In this document: piece by piece, positions 10,001 through 24,200 of the stretch
How the letters are laid out: each line of letters starts with the position of its first letter
Position numbering within the stretch: position 1 is the stretch's first letter
Source: Lentzea californiensis
GTDB taxonomy: Bacteria > Actinomycetota > Actinomycetes > Mycobacteriales > Pseudonocardiaceae
Reading direction: 5' to 3'
Assembly: GCF_024648825.1 (NCBI RefSeq)
Contig: NZ_JANBBE010000010.1
Coordinates: forward strand, 62,001 to 126,000
DNA length: 64,000 bases
The notes under the pieces: model-generated
Database searches by the model: none
What the model was told of the DNA's origin: nothing
What the model saw: only the letters and a program-made list of their open reading frames with translations
Made by a program: the position numbers and the translations under genes

Positions 10001-13000
10001 CGCGGGTGCGCAGGAAACTCGCCACGGCGGCGGCGGTGGGGTGGTCGAACACCAGGGTGGCCGGAAGCGGGACACCGGTGGCCGCGGTCACCCGGTTGCG
10101 GAACTCGACTCCGCCGAGCGAGTCGAAGCCCAGGTCCTTGAACGGTGTGCCGGGGTCGACGGCGTCGGCCGACTCGTGGCCGAGGACCGCCGCGGCGATC
10201 GAGCGGACCTCGTCGCGGATCAACGCCTCCCACTGGCCGGCGGGGGCGTCGAGCAGCCGCCGGCGCAACGGGCTGTCGGCGACCCGGCCGCGTGACGGCA
10301 CGCGGATCAGGTCGCGCAGCAATGCGGGCAGCGTGCCGAGCCGGGCCGACGCGGTGAGGGAGGCGGTGTCGAGCACCGCGGTCATCAGCACCGGTTCGCC
10401 GGTGCCGATCGCGTCGTCGAACATCCGCATGCCGATGTCCGGCTCGATCGGGGCGAGCCCGAGGCGCGTGCGGATCTGCCGTACCAGGTGGTCGCCGCCG
10501 GGGTCGTTCAGCGCCTCGGCCATGCCGAGCTTCCACAGTCCCCAGGCCAGTGAGTGCGCGGGCAGACCGGCGGCGCGGCGGGACTGGGCGAGTGCGTCCA
10601 GCGCGGCGTTCGCGGCCGCGTAGTTGCCCTGGCCCTGCCCGCCGAGCAAGGGCCCGGCGGAGGAGAACAGCACGAACGCCGAGAGGTCCTTCCCGCGGGT
10701 GAGGTCGTGCAGGTGCCAGGCGGCGTCGACCTTCGGTGCGAGGACCCGATCCACCTGCTCGGCGGTCAGGGTGTCGATGGTGCCGTCGTCGACCACACCC
10801 GCGGTGTGCACGACAGCGGTCACCGGCTCGGAGTCCAGCAGTGCCGCGACCGCGGCGCGGTCGCTGACATCGCACGCGGCGACGCGGACCTCGGCGCCCA
10901 GCGCGGTCAGTTCGCCGACCAGTTCCGCGGCACCCCGCGCGGCCGGTCCGCGGCGCGAGACGAGCAGCAGCCTGCGCACTCCGTGCCCGGTGACGAGGTG
11001 GCGTGCCGTGACGGCGCCCAGGCCACCGGTGCCGCCGGTGATCAGGACCGTGCCGTCACCGAAGTGGTCGCCGGTCGGGTCGGCGGTGGCGGCGCGACTC
11101 AGCCGCGGTGCGAACGCGGCACCGTCGCGGATCGCGAGTTGTGGTTCGTCCGCGGCGATCCACCGGTGCAGGTCCGCGGGCTCGTCGTCGAGGTCGATCT
11201 GCACGATGCGCCCCGGACGTTCCGACTGCGCGCTGCGCACCAGGCCGCGGACGGCCGCCGCCGCGAGGTCCGGCGCCTCACCGGGCAGCCCCGCCGCACC
11301 GCGGGTCAGCACGATCAGCGTCGAGTCGGCGCAGGCGGGTTCGGCGAACCAGTCGCGCAGCACCGCGAGGGCGTCGTGCACAGCGGTGCGGACGGTCGCC
11401 GGGACGTTGTCGCCGTACTCCGTTTCCGGCGCCCAGACGACAGCCACGCCCGGCCGGTTCCCGCTCGCCGCGAACGCGGTGACGTCCGCGAACGTCTCGT
11501 CGCACCCGGCGACGGGCCGTCCCAGCGCGACCAGGTGCCGGTCGGCTGCCGGGCGTGCCGGCACCGGCGTCCAGCCGAGGGTGTGAAGGCGGGTGCGATC
11601 GCCGGCGAGAGCACGTGCGTCCGCGGGGCGGGCGAGCACGGCGTCGACCGACAGCACCGCGGCACCGGTGGAGTCGCAGGCGTCGATGCGCACCTTCCCG
11701 GGACCCGAGCGGCTGATGCGCGCGCGGACCGCGGTGGCGCCGCGCCGGAACACCCGGACGCCGCTGAAGGAGAACGGCAGCGGCAGCCTCCCGTCGGGCA
11801 GGTCGCCGGCGAGTGCGCCGAGGACGGCGTGGAAGGACGCGTCCAGCAGCGCCGGATGCACCTCGAAGCCGGCCGCCCGGTCCAGAGCGACCTCGGCGAA
11901 CACGTCGTCATCACTGCTCCAGGCGGCGCGCACGGCCTGGAAGTGGGGGCCGTAGCCGAATCCGAGGCCGGCGAGCCGGTCGTACAGCAGCGTCTCGTCG
12001 ATCGGCGTGCCGTCGATCGGCCAGTCGGGGTCGGTCCAGGCAGGTGCCACGCCGTCGGCGGGGGAGAGGACGCCGGTGGCGTGCACCGTCCAGTCCGCCT
12101 CGCCGGAGGCCAGGGCGCGCGAGTGGATCGTCAGGCGCCGGCGGCCGGTGTGGTCGGCGTCGGTCACCGAGACCTGCACGTCCACGGCACCGGTGCCGTC
12201 GAACAGCAGCGGCGCCGACAGGACGAGCTCGTCCACGACGGGCAGGTCCAGGTGGCCACCGGCGGCCAGCGCGAGCTCCACGAACGCGGTGCCGGGCAGC
12301 AGCACCGTTCCGAAGGCCGTGTGGTCGGCGATCCACGGCTGGTCGGTGGTGGAGAGCCTGCCGCTGAACAGCCATTCGTCGCGTCCGGCGAGCGGAGCGG
12401 CGACGCGCAGCATCGGATGGTCGAGTGCGGCGAGACCGGCGCTGCCCACGTCACCGAGCGCCGTGTCGTCGGGCTCCAGCCAGTGGCGGCGACGCTGGAA
12501 GGCGTAGACGGGCAGGTCGAGGTGGGGTCGTTCCGGTGTCAGTGGCGTCCAGTCGACGGCGACGCCGGAGCAATGGGCGGCGGCGAGGGACCGCAGGAAC
12601 TGGCCGGCCTCGTCGACGGTGCGCCGTGACGCCGCCACGACCAGCGAGCGGGCCGCCACCTCGTCGCCCAGGGTCTGGCGGGTCAGCGCCGTCAGCACCG
12701 CGTCCGGACCCACCTCGACGAACCGGCGCACGCCGGCGTCGGCCAGTGATCGCACCGCCGGGGCGAACCGCACGGCCTCGCGCACCTGCCGCACCCAGTA
12801 CCGCGGCGTCAGCAGTTCAGGACCGGCCGGCTCGCCCGACACCGTGGAGTGCACGGCGATACGCGGTGCCTGGTACGCGATGGACCGGGCGACCTCCTCG
12901 TACTCGGCGAGCATCGGCTCCATCAACGCCGAGTGGAAGGCGTGGCTGACCGTCAGGCGGGTCGTCTTCACCTTCTCGGCCACCAGCCGTTGCTCCAGCG

Positions 13001-15203
13001 CGCCGATCGCGGCCGTCTCGCCGGAGAACACCGTCGCCGCCGGTGCGTTCACGGCCGCCAGTGAGACCGTTCCGCCCGCGACCAGTTCCCGCGCCCGTTC
13101 CTCCGGTACCGCGGCGGCGAGCATCGCTCCACCGGCGGGCAGCGCGCCCATCAACCGGCCACGGGCGGCGACCAGCCGGCACGCGTCGGCCAGCGACCAC
13201 ACCCCGGCCACGTGCACCGCGGCCAGCTCGCCGATCGAATGCCCGGCCACGACGTCCGGGGTCACGCCGAACGACTCCAGGAGGCGGCACAGGGCCACCT
13301 CGAACGCGAACAGGCCGGGCTGCGTGAACTCCGTCCGGTCGAGCAGGGCCGTGCGCTCGATGTCGATGTCGCCGAACACGACGTCGCGCAGCGACACGCC
13401 CAGCAGGGCGTCGAACTCCGCGCACACCTCGTCGAGGGCGGCGGCGAACACCGGGAACGCGGCAGCCAGCCCCGCCCCCATGCCCACGCGTTGCGCGCCC
13501 TGCCCGGTGAACAGGAACGCCGTTTCGCCGGTGGTGGCGGCGCCCGACACGACCTGTGCGGACGCCGAACCCGCCGCCAGGGCCGCGAGACCGGAGAGCA
13601 GTCCGGCCCGCTCGGCGCCGAGCACCGCGCCGCGCTGTTCCAGGCGAGCGCGCGTGGAGGTCAGGGCGGCGGCGACATCGGCGTCGTCTGCCTCGGGGTG
13701 GTCGGCGAGCCAGGTCAGCAGCCGGCTCGCCTGTGCCCGCAGCGCGCTTTCCGACTTGGCCGAGAGCAACCACGGCATGGGTGGTCCCGATCGAGGCTGC
13801 TGTGCGACGGGTTCCGTGCGCGGCGCCTCCTCGAGGATCACGTGCGCGTTGGTCCCGCTGATTCCGAAGGACGACACACCGGTCCTGCGTGGACGGTCGG
13901 TTTCGGGCCACTGCCGGGCCTGGGTGAGGAGTCGGACCGTGCCGGCCGACCAGTCGACCTCGGGGGTGGGTTCGTCGACGTGCAGGGTCGTGGGCATGAT
14001 CCCGTTGCGCAGGGCCATGACCATCTTGATCACGCCGGCCACGCCCGCCGCGGCTTGTGCGTGGCCGATGTTCGACTTCACCGAACCCAGCCACAGCGGG
14101 TCGTCCTCGCCGTGGGCCCGGCCGTAGGTGGCCAGCAGCGCCTGCGCCTCGATCGGGTCGCCCAGCCGCGTGCCCGTGCCGTGCGCCTCGACGACGTCCA
14201 CTTCGGACGCTGACAGCTGTGCGTTGGCCAGCGCGGCCCGGATGACGCGCTCCTGCGACGGCCCGTTCGGCGCCGTCAGCTGACTGCTCGCACCGTCCTG
14301 GTTCACCGCCGTGCCGCGGATCACCGCGAGCACGCGATGACCGTTGCGCTGGGCGTCCGAAAGGCGCTCCAGCACCAGCACACCGGCACCTTCGGCCCAG
14401 CCGGTGCCGTCCGCCGAGGACGAGAACGCCTTGCACCGCCCGTCCGGTGACAACCCGCGCTGCCGGGAGAACTCGACGAACGTGTTCGGCGTCGCCATCA
14501 CCGTGACGCCACCGGCGAGCGCCATCGAGCACTCGCCTTGGCGCAGCGACTGAGCGGCGAGGTGCACCGCCACCAACGACGAGGAACAGGCGGTGTCGAT
14601 CGTGACCGCCGGCCCCTCCAGCCCGAAGGTGTACGACAGGCGCCCCGACGCGATGCTGCTCGCGCTTCCGGTCAGCAGGTAGCCCTCGAAACCCTCGGGC
14701 GCGGTGGGAATCCGCGAGCCGTAGTCGTCGTACATGACGCCCACGTACACCCCGGTGCGGGTGCTCCTCAGCGTGGTCGGGTCGATGCCCGCGTGCTCGA
14801 AGGCCTCCCAGCCGGTCTCCAGCAGCAACCGCTGCTGGGGGTCCATCGCCGCCGCCTCGCGAGGGCTGATGCCGAAGAACTCGGCGTCGAACTGGTCCGC
14901 GTCGTACAGGAAACCGCCTTCACGGGTGTACGAGGTCCCCAGGTGATCGGGATCGGGGTGGTAGAGCGCTTCCAGGTCCCAGCCGCGGGTGTCGGGGAAG
15001 GACCCCACCACGTCACGCCCGGTGCCGACGAGCTCCCAGAAGTCCTCCGGAGAGGCGATCCCGCCCGGCAACCGGCACGCCATGCCCACGACCGCGATCG
15101 GCTCGTGGGCGCGTTCCTCCAGGTCCTGGACGCGCTGGCGGCTCTCCCGCAGGTCGACCGTCGCCCGCTTGAGGTAGTCCCGCAGCTTTTCCTCGTTGTT
15201 CAT
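4083..15203 (-). CDS. Type I modular PKS, modules 4 and 5 plus thioesterase
   Basis: 3706 residues from ATG 15203, two bases after the stop of the preceding PKS. The open frame continues upstream to 16295, but that part is antisense to coding sequence. Residues 1-34 form a charged coiled-coil N-terminal docking domain ([14 protein letters not shown]). Module 4: KS (Cys206), AT (Ser656 in GHSIG, HAFH: malonyl), DH (His961 in [10 protein letters not shown]), KR (VDD motif, B-type), ACP (Ser1695). Module 5: KS (Cys1928), AT (Ser2373, HAFH: malonyl), DH (His2672), KR (LDD, B-type), ACP (Ser3380). The TE runs from about 3440 to the end, with Ser3565 in GYSIGG and His3684 in DHFSIIEE. The module 5 DH has Asp2676 where HxxxGxxxxP needs Gly, so it may be weak or dead. 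This protein adds the last two units and releases the chain, probably as a free acid for the amide synthetase of the same operon. Confidence 0.96.
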   Translation of the reverse strand: MNNEEKLRDYLKRATVDLRESRQRVQDLEERAHEPIAVVGMACRLPGGIASPEDFWELVGTGRDVVGSFPDTRGWDLEALYHPDPDHLGTSYTREGGFLYDADQFDAEFFGISPREAAAMDPQQRLLLETGWEAFEHAGIDPTTLRSTRTGVYVGVMYDDYGSRIPTAPEGFEGYLLTGSASSIASGRLSYTFGLEGPAVTIDTACSSSLVAVHLAAQSLRQGECSMALAGGVTVMATPNTFVEFSRQRGLSPDGRCKAFSSSADGTGWAEGAGVLVLERLSDAQRNGHRVLAVIRGTAVNQDGASSQLTAPNGPSQERVIRAALANAQLSASEVDVVEAHGTGTRLGDPIEAQALLATYGRAHGEDDPLWLGSVKSNIGHAQAAAGVAGVIKMVMALRNGIMPTTLHVDEPTPEVDWSAGTVRLLTQARQWPETDRPRRTGVSSFGISGTNAHVILEEAPRTEPVAQQPRSGPPMPWLLSAKSESALRAQASRLLTWLADHPEADDADVAAALTSTRARLEQRGAVLGAERAGLLSGLAALAAGSASAQVVSGAATTGETAFLFTGQGAQRVGMGAGLAAAFPVFAAALDEVCAEFDALLGVSLRDVVFGDIDIERTALLDRTEFTQPGLFAFEVALCRLLESFGVTPDVVAGHSIGELAAVHVAGVWSLADACRLVAARGRLMGALPAGGAMLAAAVPEERARELVAGGTVSLAAVNAPAATVFSGETAAIGALEQRLVAEKVKTTRLTVSHAFHSALMEPMLAEYEEVARSIAYQAPRIAVHSTVSGEPAGPELLTPRYWVRQVREAVRFAPAVRSLADAGVRRFVEVGPDAVLTALTRQTLGDEVAARSLVVAASRRTVDEAGQFLRSLAAAHCSGVAVDWTPLTPERPHLDLPVYAFQRRRHWLEPDDTALGDVGSAGLAALDHPMLRVAAPLAGRDEWLFSGRLSTTDQPWIADHTAFGTVLLPGTAFVELALAAGGHLDLPVVDELVLSAPLLFDGTGAVDVQVSVTDADHTGRRRLTIHSRALASGEADWTVHATGVLSPADGVAPAWTDPDWPIDGTPIDETLLYDRLAGLGFGYGPHFQAVRAAWSSDDDVFAEVALDRAAGFEVHPALLDASFHAVLGALAGDLPDGRLPLPFSFSGVRVFRRGATAVRARISRSGPGKVRIDACDSTGAAVLSVDAVLARPADARALAGDRTRLHTLGWTPVPARPAADRHLVALGRPVAGCDETFADVTAFAASGNRPGVAVVWAPETEYGDNVPATVRTAVHDALAVLRDWFAEPACADSTLIVLTRGAAGLPGEAPDLAAAAVRGLVRSAQSERPGRIVQIDLDDEPADLHRWIAADEPQLAIRDGAAFAPRLSRAATADPTGDHFGDGTVLITGGTGGLGAVTARHLVTGHGVRRLLLVSRRGPAARGAAELVGELTALGAEVRVAACDVSDRAAVAALLDSEPVTAVVHTAGVVDDGTIDTLTAEQVDRVLAPKVDAAWHLHDLTRGKDLSAFVLFSSAGPLLGGQGQGNYAAANAALDALAQSRRAAGLPAHSLAWGLWKLGMAEALNDPGGDHLVRQIRTRLGLAPIEPDIGMRMFDDAIGTGEPVLMTAVLDTASLTASARLGTLPALLRDLIRVPSRGRVADSPLRRRLLDAPAGQWEALIRDEVRSIAAAVLGHESADAVDPGTPFKDLGFDSLGGVEFRNRVTAATGVPLPATLVFDHPTAAAVASFLRTRVDGSEPAGPRRAARARTKADEPIAIVGMSCRYPGGVENPDQLWDLVTGRVDAITTIPGDRGWDLDRLYDTEPGKPGRIYTREGGFLHAAGDFDAGFFGIGPREAAAMDPQQRLMLEASWEALEDAGIDPASLRGSDTGVYAGVMYQDYGHTARDAADGAAEGYLATGSAGSVVSGRVSYALGLEGPAVTVDTACSSSLVALHVAAQALRAGDTSLVLVGGVTVMSTPLLFLEFSRQRALSPDGRCKAFSSSADGVSWAEGVGVLALERLSDAQRNGRPVLAVIRGSAINQDGASNGLTAPNGPSQERVIAQALANAGVSAAEVDAVEAHGTGTTLGDPIEARALLNAYGQDRAEPLRIGSLKSNIGHAQAAAGVGGVIKMVQALRHETLPPTLHVDAPSPHVDWSAGAVRILTEAEPWPVGERPRRAGVSSFGISGTNAHLILEEAPAVSPRPVDPRRPAAVPLLLSARTTTALRTQARRLHDALLERPELDLTDVAVTLARHRARFERSAAVVGSDRETLLPALARLAVGEPGPGIVDGAGQTGTTAFLFTGQGAQRIGMGAGLYQEFPVFAAALGEVCAEFDAHLGRSLRDVMFGAADDTPLDRTEFTQPALFAFEVAMYRLVESFGVTPDVVAGHSIGELAAAHVAGVWSLTDACRLVAARGRLMGALPAGGAMLAAAVPEERARELVAGGTVSLAAVNAPDAVVFSGATEAVSELESRLVAEGVKTSRLRVSHAFHSALMDPMLAEFAEIAAGLTYHEPRIPLCSTVSGAFDPVGTPEYWVRQVREAVRFAPAVRTLLDSGAGLFVELGPDAVLTTMARATLAEADATVVAASRRTVAEPEQLVAALATAHCAGRSVRWAACLGERPQTRTTLPTYPFQHERFWLQPAESTAPLAGADSADHPLLHAQVQLAGKDEWLFTGRLSLRTQPWLADHAVFDTVLMPGSGFVELALAAGARLGVPRLAELVLAAPLVLTADGAVDVQLSVDEPDANGHRAVAVHARVGDSWVLHARGVLTPAAPAVVPDWSRVWPPVAGQPVDGEQVYRALGDLGFGYGPAFQGVRAVWSRGEEVFADLALDTDAAVRATTFGLHPALLDAVFHAAAGHLTDGGARLPFAFDGVQLAQTGVGALRARVARIAPDAFRVEAVDATGVLVLSVESVRTRPVERQALARLRGAAPLFDLRWVDVPASVPQDASGTVVWSAPGGNGAVDVHAGVLAALEQLQGWLSSDQPGRLVVVTRTAAGLPGEEPDLTGAAVAGLVRSAQSEHPGRFLLVDHDGETLPDSSLAEAVAQGEPHVAVREGRLLVPRLHPLPATEPGVPPSFDRGTVLITGGTGGIGAIVARHVVTAHGARRLLLVSRRGEAAEGATELAAELTGLGARVRVVACDVTERAAVGALLAGIDADAPLTAVVHAAGVLDDGTLDTLTPEQTTRVLAPKVDAALHLHELTRDLDLSAFVLFSSAAPLLGGQGQGNYAAANSMLDALARVRRGAGLPAHSLAWGLWTVGMAETLGGDGGDKHARQIRDRLGLVPIDPESGMVLFDNAVATDRATPMTALLDTAALTALARGGALPAVLRGMIRVPPAAASAGGGLARQLAAVPGADRDGVVLREVCKIAAVVLGHLSGDAIDPDAPFTELGFDSLGAVEFRNRLAQLTGLALPSTLIFDHPTAADVAKLVRSRIEESDTGVAEQAPAGVRGTITELVSAAHVRGRLAEAMPLLIAGSSLVTTYTVDEAAAQRPAAQLLARGSAAPALICVPSFLPGSGPHQFARLARELGGQRQVSALRLPGTRAGDDLPATWAAAIESLAATVAAELERGPVALVGYSIGGAIAHAVARRIEDGGGELAGVAMIDTYSTEDLELQGRVLTDALGQLLSRDNALTPVDDHGLVAMGGYVRITSERDTRPITAPTLNLRATAALSGFGDADPVPAWLHRGPAEQVQADHFSIIEEQAAETAAHLRRWLDSV
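7891..8016 (-). repeat. AT5 copy of a near-identical AT4/AT5 segment
   Basis: These 126 bases match 13042-13167 (AT of module 4) at a constant offset of 5151. The one clear difference is at the end of the CCACCGGC stretch, C in one copy and G in the other; the flanks then diverge. It encodes the part of the AT after the active-site Ser, around [20 protein letters not shown]. Such identity, synonymous sites included, indicates recent duplication or gene conversion between the two acyltransferases. Confidence 0.8.
13042..13167 (-). repeat. AT4 copy of the near-identical AT4/AT5 segment
   Basis: Partner of 7891-8016. Both lie inside malonyl-type AT domains of the same PKS protein, so an unequal exchange between them would delete one module. 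Confidence 0.8.
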
Positions 15204-15205
15204 GT

Positions 15206-18200
15206 CTACCTGCCGAATTCTTTGTCGAGCGCTGCGAAGAGGTCGTCGTCGGTGTCGAGGTCGAGGGCCGGGACGGCGGACCCTCCGTCCACCAGCCGGA
15301 GCAGAGCGCGCAGTCGTGCGGCGATCGTGTCCGCGGCGGCCGGGTCCGGGGTGGCGATGACGGTCTCCAGGACGTCCAGCGCCTGCTGGACGGGGTCCGG
15401 CGTCCCACCGGCGAGCCGGTCCCGCAGATGTGCGGCGATGGCCGCCGTCGTCGGGTGGTCGAAGACGAGCGTGCTCGGCAACCTCAGCTCGGTGGCGGCG
15501 CCCAGCCTGTTGCGGAGCTCGACCGCGGTGAGCGAGTCGAAGCCCAGGTCCAGCAGACCGCGCTGGACGTCGATGGTCCGCGGTTCCGGGTGGGCGAGGA
15601 CGACGCCGACCTGTTCCTTGACGAACGAGAGCAGCAGCGCTTCCTGTTCTGCCTCGCCCAGTCCGGCCAGCCGTCGCGCCAGCGGAACCTCGACCGGCGT
15701 GGTTCGCCGGTCGGCTCGGCGCTCGGTCCGCACCAGGTCGCGGAACAGGTCGGGCAGCGCGTCTCCGAGGGAGCGCAACGCGGCCAGGTCGAGTGCCACC
15801 GGCGCGAGAACGGGCGGGGCGGTCGAGCCCAGGACCACGTCGAGCGCCGCGAGTGCCTGGTCGTCCGGCATCGGCAGCACGCCGTTGCGCATCAGCCTGA
15901 CCCGGTCGGCCTCGTCGAGCTCGTTCGCCATTCCGCCCTGCCACATGCCCCACGCCAGGGACACCGCGGGCAGTCCGGCGCCGCGCCGGTGCTCGGCCAG
16001 CGCGTCGAGGAACGTGTTGCCCGCGGCGTAGTTGGCCTGTCCGGCGTTGCCCACCAGCCCGGCGACCGAGGAGAAGAGGACGAAGTCCGTCAGCTCCAGG
16101 CCGGCGGTCAGCTCGTGCAGGTTCCACGCGCCCTGCACCTTCGGCCGCAGGGCCCTGGCGAGGCTCTCCGGGCTCATCGCCTCGACGGTGGAGTCCTCGA
16201 CGACTCCGGCCGCGTGCACCACCGCGGTGAGCCGGTGTTCGTCCGGGATCGAGGCGAGCAGCCCGGCCAGCGCGTCGCGATCGGCCACGTCGCACGCCGC
16301 GACCCGCACCTCGGCGCCCAGCGCGGTCAGTTCGGGCACCAGATCCTCCGCACCGCCACGGCGGCTGGTGAGCAGCAGCCGGCGAGCGCCGCGACTGGTC
16401 ACCAGGTGCCGGGCGACGACCGCACCCAGCGCGCCCGTGCCGCCCGTGATCAGGACCGTGCGCTCCGGGTCGAACAGGTCGACGGCGTCCGGGAGTCGCG
16501 GCACCTTCACCAGCCTGGTCACCAGCGTTCGTCCGTTGTGGAGCTCCAGCCGCGGCCGGGGATCCGCCAGGGCCGCGGCCAGCAGCTCGTCACTGGCAGG
16601 CAGGCCGTCGGTGATCACGTGCTGGAAACGCCCGGGGTGTTCCGACTCGGCCGCCCGCAGCAGTCCGGACAGCGCGCTGTGGCCCAGTTCCCCCGTGCTG
16701 ACCACGGCGAGTCGTGCTCCGGCCGGTGCGTCGGTGGCGAGCCACCGCTGCACCTCCGCCAGCACTTCCTCCGTGACCTGGGCCGTCTCCTGCGGAGTGG
16801 CCGGGCGTACCCGGAAGACGACGCCGTCGGGAACGACACCCGCGGCAGGAGGCTCCACCGCCGTTCGTTCGACCGCGTACACGTGGGGGTTACCGGTCGG
16901 CAGTGCCCTCGACGTGAGCGACTCGACGGTGGCGGCAAGCGCTCCCGTCTCGTCGGCGATGCGCACCGCGCCGGCCGAGAGCTTCACCCGCAGCGTGCCG
17001 GGCCGTGCCCCCGGCAGCTGGACACCGGAGAAGGAGAAGGGCAGCCGGACCTCCGCCGCGTCGTCCAGGAGCAGCGCGTGCAGCGAGGCGTCGAACAGCG
17101 CGGGGTGCAGGGCGAACCCGTCGGTGTCGACGGAGGCCTGAACCTCGGCGTAGAGGTCGTCACCCGACCGCCACGCCGCCCGAAGTCCTCGGAAGGCAGG
17201 GCCATAGGCGTAGCCGCGGTCGGCGAGGCGCTCGTACAGGTCGTCGACCGGCAGCGGTTCGGCGGCGGGAGGCCAGGACGCCAGATCGGGGTCCGGACCG
17301 ACGGGAACGGCGGCCACCACGGTTCCGGTGGCGTGCCGGGTCCAGACGTCCTGGTCCGCACGGGAGTGGACGGCCACCGGACGGCGGCCGTGCGCGTCGG
17401 GGCTGCCCACGGTGATCTGCAGCTGGAGCGCACCCCTGTCGGGGAGGACCAAGGGCTCGGAAAGGGTCAGCTCCTCCAGCCGCGTGCAGCCGACCTCGGC
17501 TCCCGCGTGCAGGGCGAGCTCCACCAGGGCCGTCCCCGGGACCAGCGGGGTACCGCCGATGGCGTGGTCCGCGAACCACGGGTGGCTGCGGGCCGAGATC
17601 CGGCCGGTGAACAGGACGCCGTCGGAGTCCGCGAGTGGGACTCCGGCTCCGAGCAACGGGTGCCGGGTGTAGTCCAGTCCGGCCGAGGTGACGTCGTCGC
17701 CGCCCGGCCCCTCCGTGAGCCAGTAGTGCCGGCGCTGGAACGGGTAGGTCGGCAGATCCGCGGTCTCGCTCTCACCGAACAGGGCACGCCACTGCACCGG
17801 AACGCCTCGTACATGAGCGTGGGCGACGGCGGTGACGACGGTGTGCGGCTCGGAGCGCCCACCGCGCAGCACCGGGACCAGCAGTGACGTCGCGTCGAGG
17901 AAGTCCTGTCCCATGGCGCTGAGCACGCCGTCCGGGCCGAGCTCCAGGAAGGTCCGCACGCCTTCTGCCTCCAGCGCGCGTACCGCGTCCAGGAAGCGCA
18001 CCGGCCGGCGGACGTGGCGGACCCAGTACTCCGGGGTGACCAGTTCCTCCGCGGTGGCGGGCTTCCCGGTCAGGGCCGACACGATCGAGATGGCGGGTGG
18101 GGTGAAGGTGCACTCCCGCACGACCGCGCGGAAGTCTTCGAGCATCGCGTCCATTTGCGGGGAGTGGAAGGCGTGGCTTACCCGCAGCCGCTTGGTCTTC

Positions 18201-21200
18201 CGTCCTCGAGCGGCCAGTTCCGCCCCGATCGCCTCGACGGCGGCCGTGTCGCCCGAGAGGACCACGGACGTGGGGCCGTTGACGGCGGCGATGCCGAGCA
18301 GGTCCTCCTGTCCGTCGAGCAGGCCGAGCACCTCCGTCTCGTCCGCCTCGACGGCGAGCATCGTGCCGTCACGGGGCAGTGCCTGCATCAACCGGCCGCG
18401 GGCCGCGACCAGCTTCGCCGCGTCGGCCAGTGGGAGTACGCCGGCGACGTGTGCGGCCGCCAGTTCGCCGATGGAGTGGCCCGCGAGGAAGTCCGGCCGC
18501 ATCCCCCAGCTCTCGAGGAGCCGGAAGAGAGCCACCTCGGTGGCGAACAGAGCGGGCTGGGTGAAGTCGGTCCGGTCCAGCAGTTCGGGGTCCTCGCCCC
18601 ACACGACGTCGAGCAGGGGCTTCTCCAGCCACCGGTCGAGCTCGGCGCAGGCGGCGTCCAGTGCCTCGGCGTAGACGGGGTAGGCGGAGTGGAGCTCCCT
18701 GCCCATGCCGAGTCGCTGGCTGCCCTGACCGGTGAACAGGAACGCGGTACGCCCGGCCACGGGCGTGCCGCGGACGCTCAACGCCGCGAGCCCACCGGCC
18801 GCGTCCTCGGCGGTGGAGGCCACCACCACGGCGCGGTGGGGGAGTCCGGCGCGTCCGGTGGCCAGGGTGGCGCCCGCGGATGCCAGGTCCACGGTGTGCG
18901 CGAGAGCCGCGCCGACCTGGTCGGCCTGCGCCCGCAGAGCCGCGTCGTTGTGCGCGGACAACACGAGCGGCACGACCGGCATCGGGACCGGTGAGGTGGT
19001 CTCCACCGCCGGTGGCTGCTCGACGATGACGTGGGCGTTGGTGCCGCTGATGCCGAATGAGGACACGCCCGCCCTGCGCGGACGTCCGGACTCCGGCCAC
19101 GGCTGTGCCGCGCTGAGCAGTTCCACCCGGCCCGCCGACCAGTCCACGTGCGGGGTGGGCTCGTCGATGTGCAGGCTCCTCGGGACCACGCCGTGCCGCA
19201 TCGCCATGATCATCTTGATGATGCCGGCCACACCCGACGCGGCCTGCGAGTGCCCGATGTTCGACTTCAGCGTGCCCATCAGGACAGGCGTTTCGCGCTG
19301 CTGCCCGTACGTGGCGAGCACCGCCTGGGCCTCGATCGGGTCACCCAGCGTGGTGCCGGTGCCGTGGGCCTCGAGCACGTCGACGTCGGCCGGGACCAGC
19401 CCCGCGCTGGTGAGCGCCTGGCGGATCACCCGTTCCTGGGAGGGACCGTTGGGGGCGGTGAGACCGTTGCTCGCACCGTCGTTGTTGACGGCGGTCCCCC
19501 TGATGACGCCGAGGATCCGGCGGCCGTTGCGCTGGGCGTCGGAGAGTCGCTCCAGCAGGAGGACTCCGGCGCCCTCCGCCCAGGCCGTGCCGTCCGCCTC
19601 CGCGGAGAAGGACTTGCACCGGCCGTCCGGCGCCAGCCCGCGCTGCCGGCTGAACTCGACGAAGAGCGTGGGCGCGGCCAGCACCGTCACGCCACCGGCG
19701 AGCGCCAGCCCGCAGTCACCGTTGCGGAGGGCCTGCGCGGCGAGGTGGATGGAGACCAGCGACGAGGAACAGGCCGTGTCGACGGTGATCGCGGGTCCCT
19801 GCAGGCCGAACGTGTAGGCGACCCGGCCCGAGGCGACGCTGACCGTGCTGCCCACCGACAGGTAGCCCTCCAACGCGCCGGGGACGTCCTTCAGCCGTGC
19901 CGCGTAGTCGTTCGCCATGACACCGGCGAACACACCGGTCTGGCTGCCCTTGAGCGAGGTCGGGTCGATGCCCGCGCGTTCGAACGCCTCCCAGCAGATC
20001 TCCAGCAGCAGGCGCTGCTGCGGGTCGATCGCCGTGGCCTCCCGCGGGCTCACCCCGAAGAGCTCGGGGTCGAACTCCGCTGCCTCGTGGACGAATCCGC
20101 CGTGCTGGGTGTACGAGGTGCCCACGTGGTCCGGGTCCGAGTCGTACAGGTTGTCCAGATCCCAGCCGCGGTTCTGCGGGAACGGCCCCATCGCGTCGCG
20201 TTCGTCGGCCAGCAGCGCCCACAGCTCCTCCGGGGAGCTGACCTCTCCCGGGTAGCGGCAGGCCATCGCCACGATCGCGATCGGCTCGTCCGCCGCGCCG
20301 GCGATCGGGTGTGCCAGCACCGGTTCGGCGCCCGGAGCGACTAGCTCGCCGCGGAGGAAGCCCGCCAGCTCGACGGTGTCGGGGTAGTCGAACACCACGG
20401 TCGTGGGCAGCTTCAGCCCTGACGCCACGTTCAACCGGTTGCGCAGTTCCACCGCCTTGAGCGAGTCGAAGCCCAGCTCGTTGAAGGCCCGGTCGGGGGA
20501 GACCTGACCGGCGTCGGCGTACCCCAGCACGGAAGCCACCGTGCCGCGGACCAGTTCCAGCACCAGGCGGTCCTGGTCCTGAGGAGGCAGGCCCGCCAGT
20601 CGTTCCCGCAGTGAGCTCGTGCCTGCCCGCTCGCCGGCCGCGGCTCGCCGTGCCGGGCGCACCAGTCCGTGGAAGAGGTCGGGCAGCGTGCCGTCCTCGC
20701 GCTGCCCGCGCAGTCCGGTGTGGTTCAGCAGTGCCGGGACGAGCACCGCGCGACGGGTCGCCAGGGCGGCGTCGAACAACGCCAGCCCCTGGTCGCTGCT
20801 GATCGGCGCGATACCGCTGCGGGACATGCGGGCCAGGTCGGCGTCGGTCAGGTGGGCGGTCATCCCGCTGTCGTCCGCCCACAGACCCCAGGCGAGCGAC
20901 GTGCCCGGCAGTCCCAGCGCCTGGCGGTGCAGCGCGAGAGCGTCCAGGTAGGTGTTGGCCGCCGCGTAGTTGGCCTGTCCCGGGGTGCCGACCGTGCCGG
21001 CCAGCGAGGAGAACAGGACGAACGCGTCCAGCTCGAGGTCCGCCGTGAGCTCGTGCAGGTGCCGGGCGGCGTCGATCTTGGGACGCAGCACGGTGTCCAG
21101 CTGCTCGGGCGTCAGGGTCTGGAGGGTGCCGTCGTCGAGCACACCGGCGGTGTGGATCACGGCGGTGAGCGGGTGCTCGGCGGGAACGCCCCGCAGGACC

Positions 21201-24200
21201 CCGGCGAGTGCCGCACGGTCAGCCGTGTCGCAGGCGGCCACGGAGATCTCGGCTCCGTGGGCGATGAGCTCGGCCTCCAGCTTCAGCATTCCCGGGGCGT
21301 CCCGGCCGCGGCGGCTCACCAGCAGCAGGTGCCGCACGCCGTGTTCGGAGACGAGGTGGCGGGCGAACAGCCGTCCCAGCGTGCCGGTCGCACCTGTGAT
21401 GAGCACGGTGCCCTCGGGGTTCATCGCGGGCGCGGCCTGGTTCGTCGCGGGCGACTTGACCAGCCGCGGTACCAGCAGCGCTCCGTCCCGGAGGCTCGCC
21501 TGTGCTCCAGGTACCGCCAGCGCACGGCCCAGCTCGTCCTCGGAGAGGTCCCACGTCGTCACGTCCACGAGCCCGAACCGGCCGGGCTGCTCGGACATCG
21601 CGGTGCGCACCAGCCCCCAGACCGGAGCCGAGCTGAGGCCGGCCTCCGTGCGGGCGGTGGTCGCGTCACGGGTCGCGAAGACCAGGCGGGCGTCGCCGAA
21701 CCGTTCGTGTGCGAGCCATTCCTGAGCCAGCCGCAGGGCGCGGTGTGCCGTGGCACGCGGCCCGTCCTCGCCGGGCAAGGGCACCACGACCACCCGCGGA
21801 ACGTCCACGACGCCGGAGAGGTCTGGGTAGGTGCCCGCAGGGGCGGGCAGACCGTCGCCGAGCACGGCCCAGCGCGTGATCGCGGGGCCGTCCGGGGCGA
21901 CCGCCCACTCCACCTCGAGCAGCGGCCGGTCCGGTGTGGACGGACCGGCCAGCTGCGCGGGATCGACGGGCCTCAGGCTGAGGGACTCCACCGTCATGAT
22001 CGGTGCGTTGCTCGTGTCGGTGAGGGACAACGTGGCACCCGAGCCGTTCGGGGTGATCCGCACGCGCAGCACGCTGGCGTTCACCGCGAGGAGCCGGACG
22101 CCCGTCCAGGCGAACGGCAGCACCAGCCGGCCGTCCTCGGCCAGCGCCAGCGGGTGCAGCGCGGCGTCGAGCAGAGCCGGGTGGATCCCGAACTCGCCGG
22201 CGGCGACGTCCTCCGGCAACGCGACCTCGGCGAACACCTCCTCGCCCGCGCGCCACAAAGCCCGCAGCCCCTGGAAGACGGGGCCGTACTGGAAGCCCCG
22301 CTCGGCGAGCGTGTCGTACACCGCCGACAGGTCCACCGGTTCGGCGCCGGCGGGAGGCCAGGCAGACGCGTCCACCAAGCCTGTGCCCGCTTCCGCGCGG
22401 CCCAGTGCTCCGGTGGCGTGCAGGACCCAAGGCGTGGGCGGCACGTCGGCCTCGGGCTCCGGGCGGGAGTGGAACGACAGCGCGCGCCGGCCCTCCTCGT
22501 CCGGAGCGTCGACCACGACCTGGAGCTGCACCCCGCCGCCGCCCGCGAGCACCAGCGGTGCCTGCAACGTCAGCTCGTCGAGCTGGTCGAGACCCGTGTG
22601 GTCACCCGCCAGGACGGCGAGGTCCACGAACGCGCTGGCGGGGAGCAGCACAGTGCCCGCCACGGCGTGGTCCGCCAGCCACGGCTGCCCGTGTCGTGAG
22701 ATCCGTCCACTCAGGACGAGCTTGTCCTCGTCGGCCATCCAGAGCACCGCACCGATGAGCGGGTGGCGCTCGGCGGCCAGACCGAGCCCGCCCGCGTCCC
22801 CGGCGAGCTGCGGAGCGTCGAGCCAGTGGCGTTGCCGCTGGAACGGGTAGGTGGGCAGGTCGACCGGGACGCTGGGACCCGCCACCGCCGGCCAGTCCAC
22901 CACCACGCCGTTGACGTGCGCCTCCGCGACCGAGGCGAGGAAACGATCCCGTCCACCGTCGTCGCGCCGCAGCGATCCGACGACCACCGCGTCGTCCACG
23001 CCGGCCTCGTCGGCCGTGTCGCTGAGGGCCGAGGTGAGCACCGGGTGGGCACTGACCTCGATGAAGACGCGATGCCCGTCGCCGAGCAGGGCACGGGTGG
23101 CCTCGTCCAGCCGTACGGTCCGGCGGAGGTTGCGGAACCAGTACCCGCCGTCGAGCTCCTCACCGTTGAGCGGCTGCCCGGTGACGGTGGAGAACATCGT
23201 GATGTCGCTGGTGCGCGGCGTGATTCCGGCCAGCAGCTCCCGCAGTTCGTCCTCCAGCAGGTCGACGTGCGCGGAGTGCGAGGCGTAGTCGACCGGAATG
23301 GTGCGGGAGCGGTGTCCCTCGGCCCTGCATCGAGCGACGAGGCCGGCCAGCGCCTCCGGGTCACCGGAGACGACAGTGCTCGCGGGACCGTTGTGCGCGG
23401 CGATGTCGATCGCGCCGCCCCGCCGGGCGATGAGCTCGCGAACCTCGCCGGCCGGCAGAGCGACCGACACCATGCCGCCCGTGCCGACCAGCCGCACGAT
23501 CGACCGGCTGCGCAACGCGACGACCTTCGCCGCGTCGTCGAGCGACAACGCACCGGCGACCACCGCCGCCGCGATCTCACCCTGCGAGTGACCGGCCACC
23601 GCGTCCGGCTCGATGCCCACCGATCGCCACAACGCCGCCAGCGACACCATCACCGCCCACAACGCGGGCTGCACCACGTCCACCCGGTCGAAACCAGGTG
23701 CACCCTCCGCGCCGCGCAGCACGTCCAGCAGCGACCAGTCCGTGAACGCCGCCAGAGCGCGCTCGCACTCCGCCAGCCGCGCCGCGAACACGGGGGAGGA
23801 GTCGAAGAGGTCGACCGCCATGCCCTGCCACTGCGATCCCTGACCGGGGAAGACGAACACCGTCTTGCCGGCACCGGAGGCCACCCCCTGCACCAGGTTC
23901 GCGGCGGTTCCCCCCGAAGCGAGTGCGTCGAGACCCGCCAGCAACCCGTCACCGTCCACACCGGACACGGCCGCGCGGAACGGAAGATGGGGAACCCTTG
24001 TCGCCAGAGCCGAAGCGACCAAAGCCGGTGCCACGGTCCGCGAGGCCAGCAGTGCGCGGATCTGCCCTGCCCGCGCGGCCAGCGCCGCCTCGTTCCTGGC
24101 GGACACCACCAGCGGAAGTCCCGCTACGACGGGCTCATCGGCGACGACCGGTTCCGGTCCCTGTTCCAGGACCACGTGCGCGTTCGTGCCGCTGATGCCG

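Noticed and set aside
15204-16295. N-terminal extension of the second PKS to 16295 (4070-residue open frame)
   Set aside because: The added ~360 residues are Arg/Gly/Pro-rich shadow translation of module 3 of the upstream PKS. The docking domain starting at ATG 15203 is the natural N-terminus.
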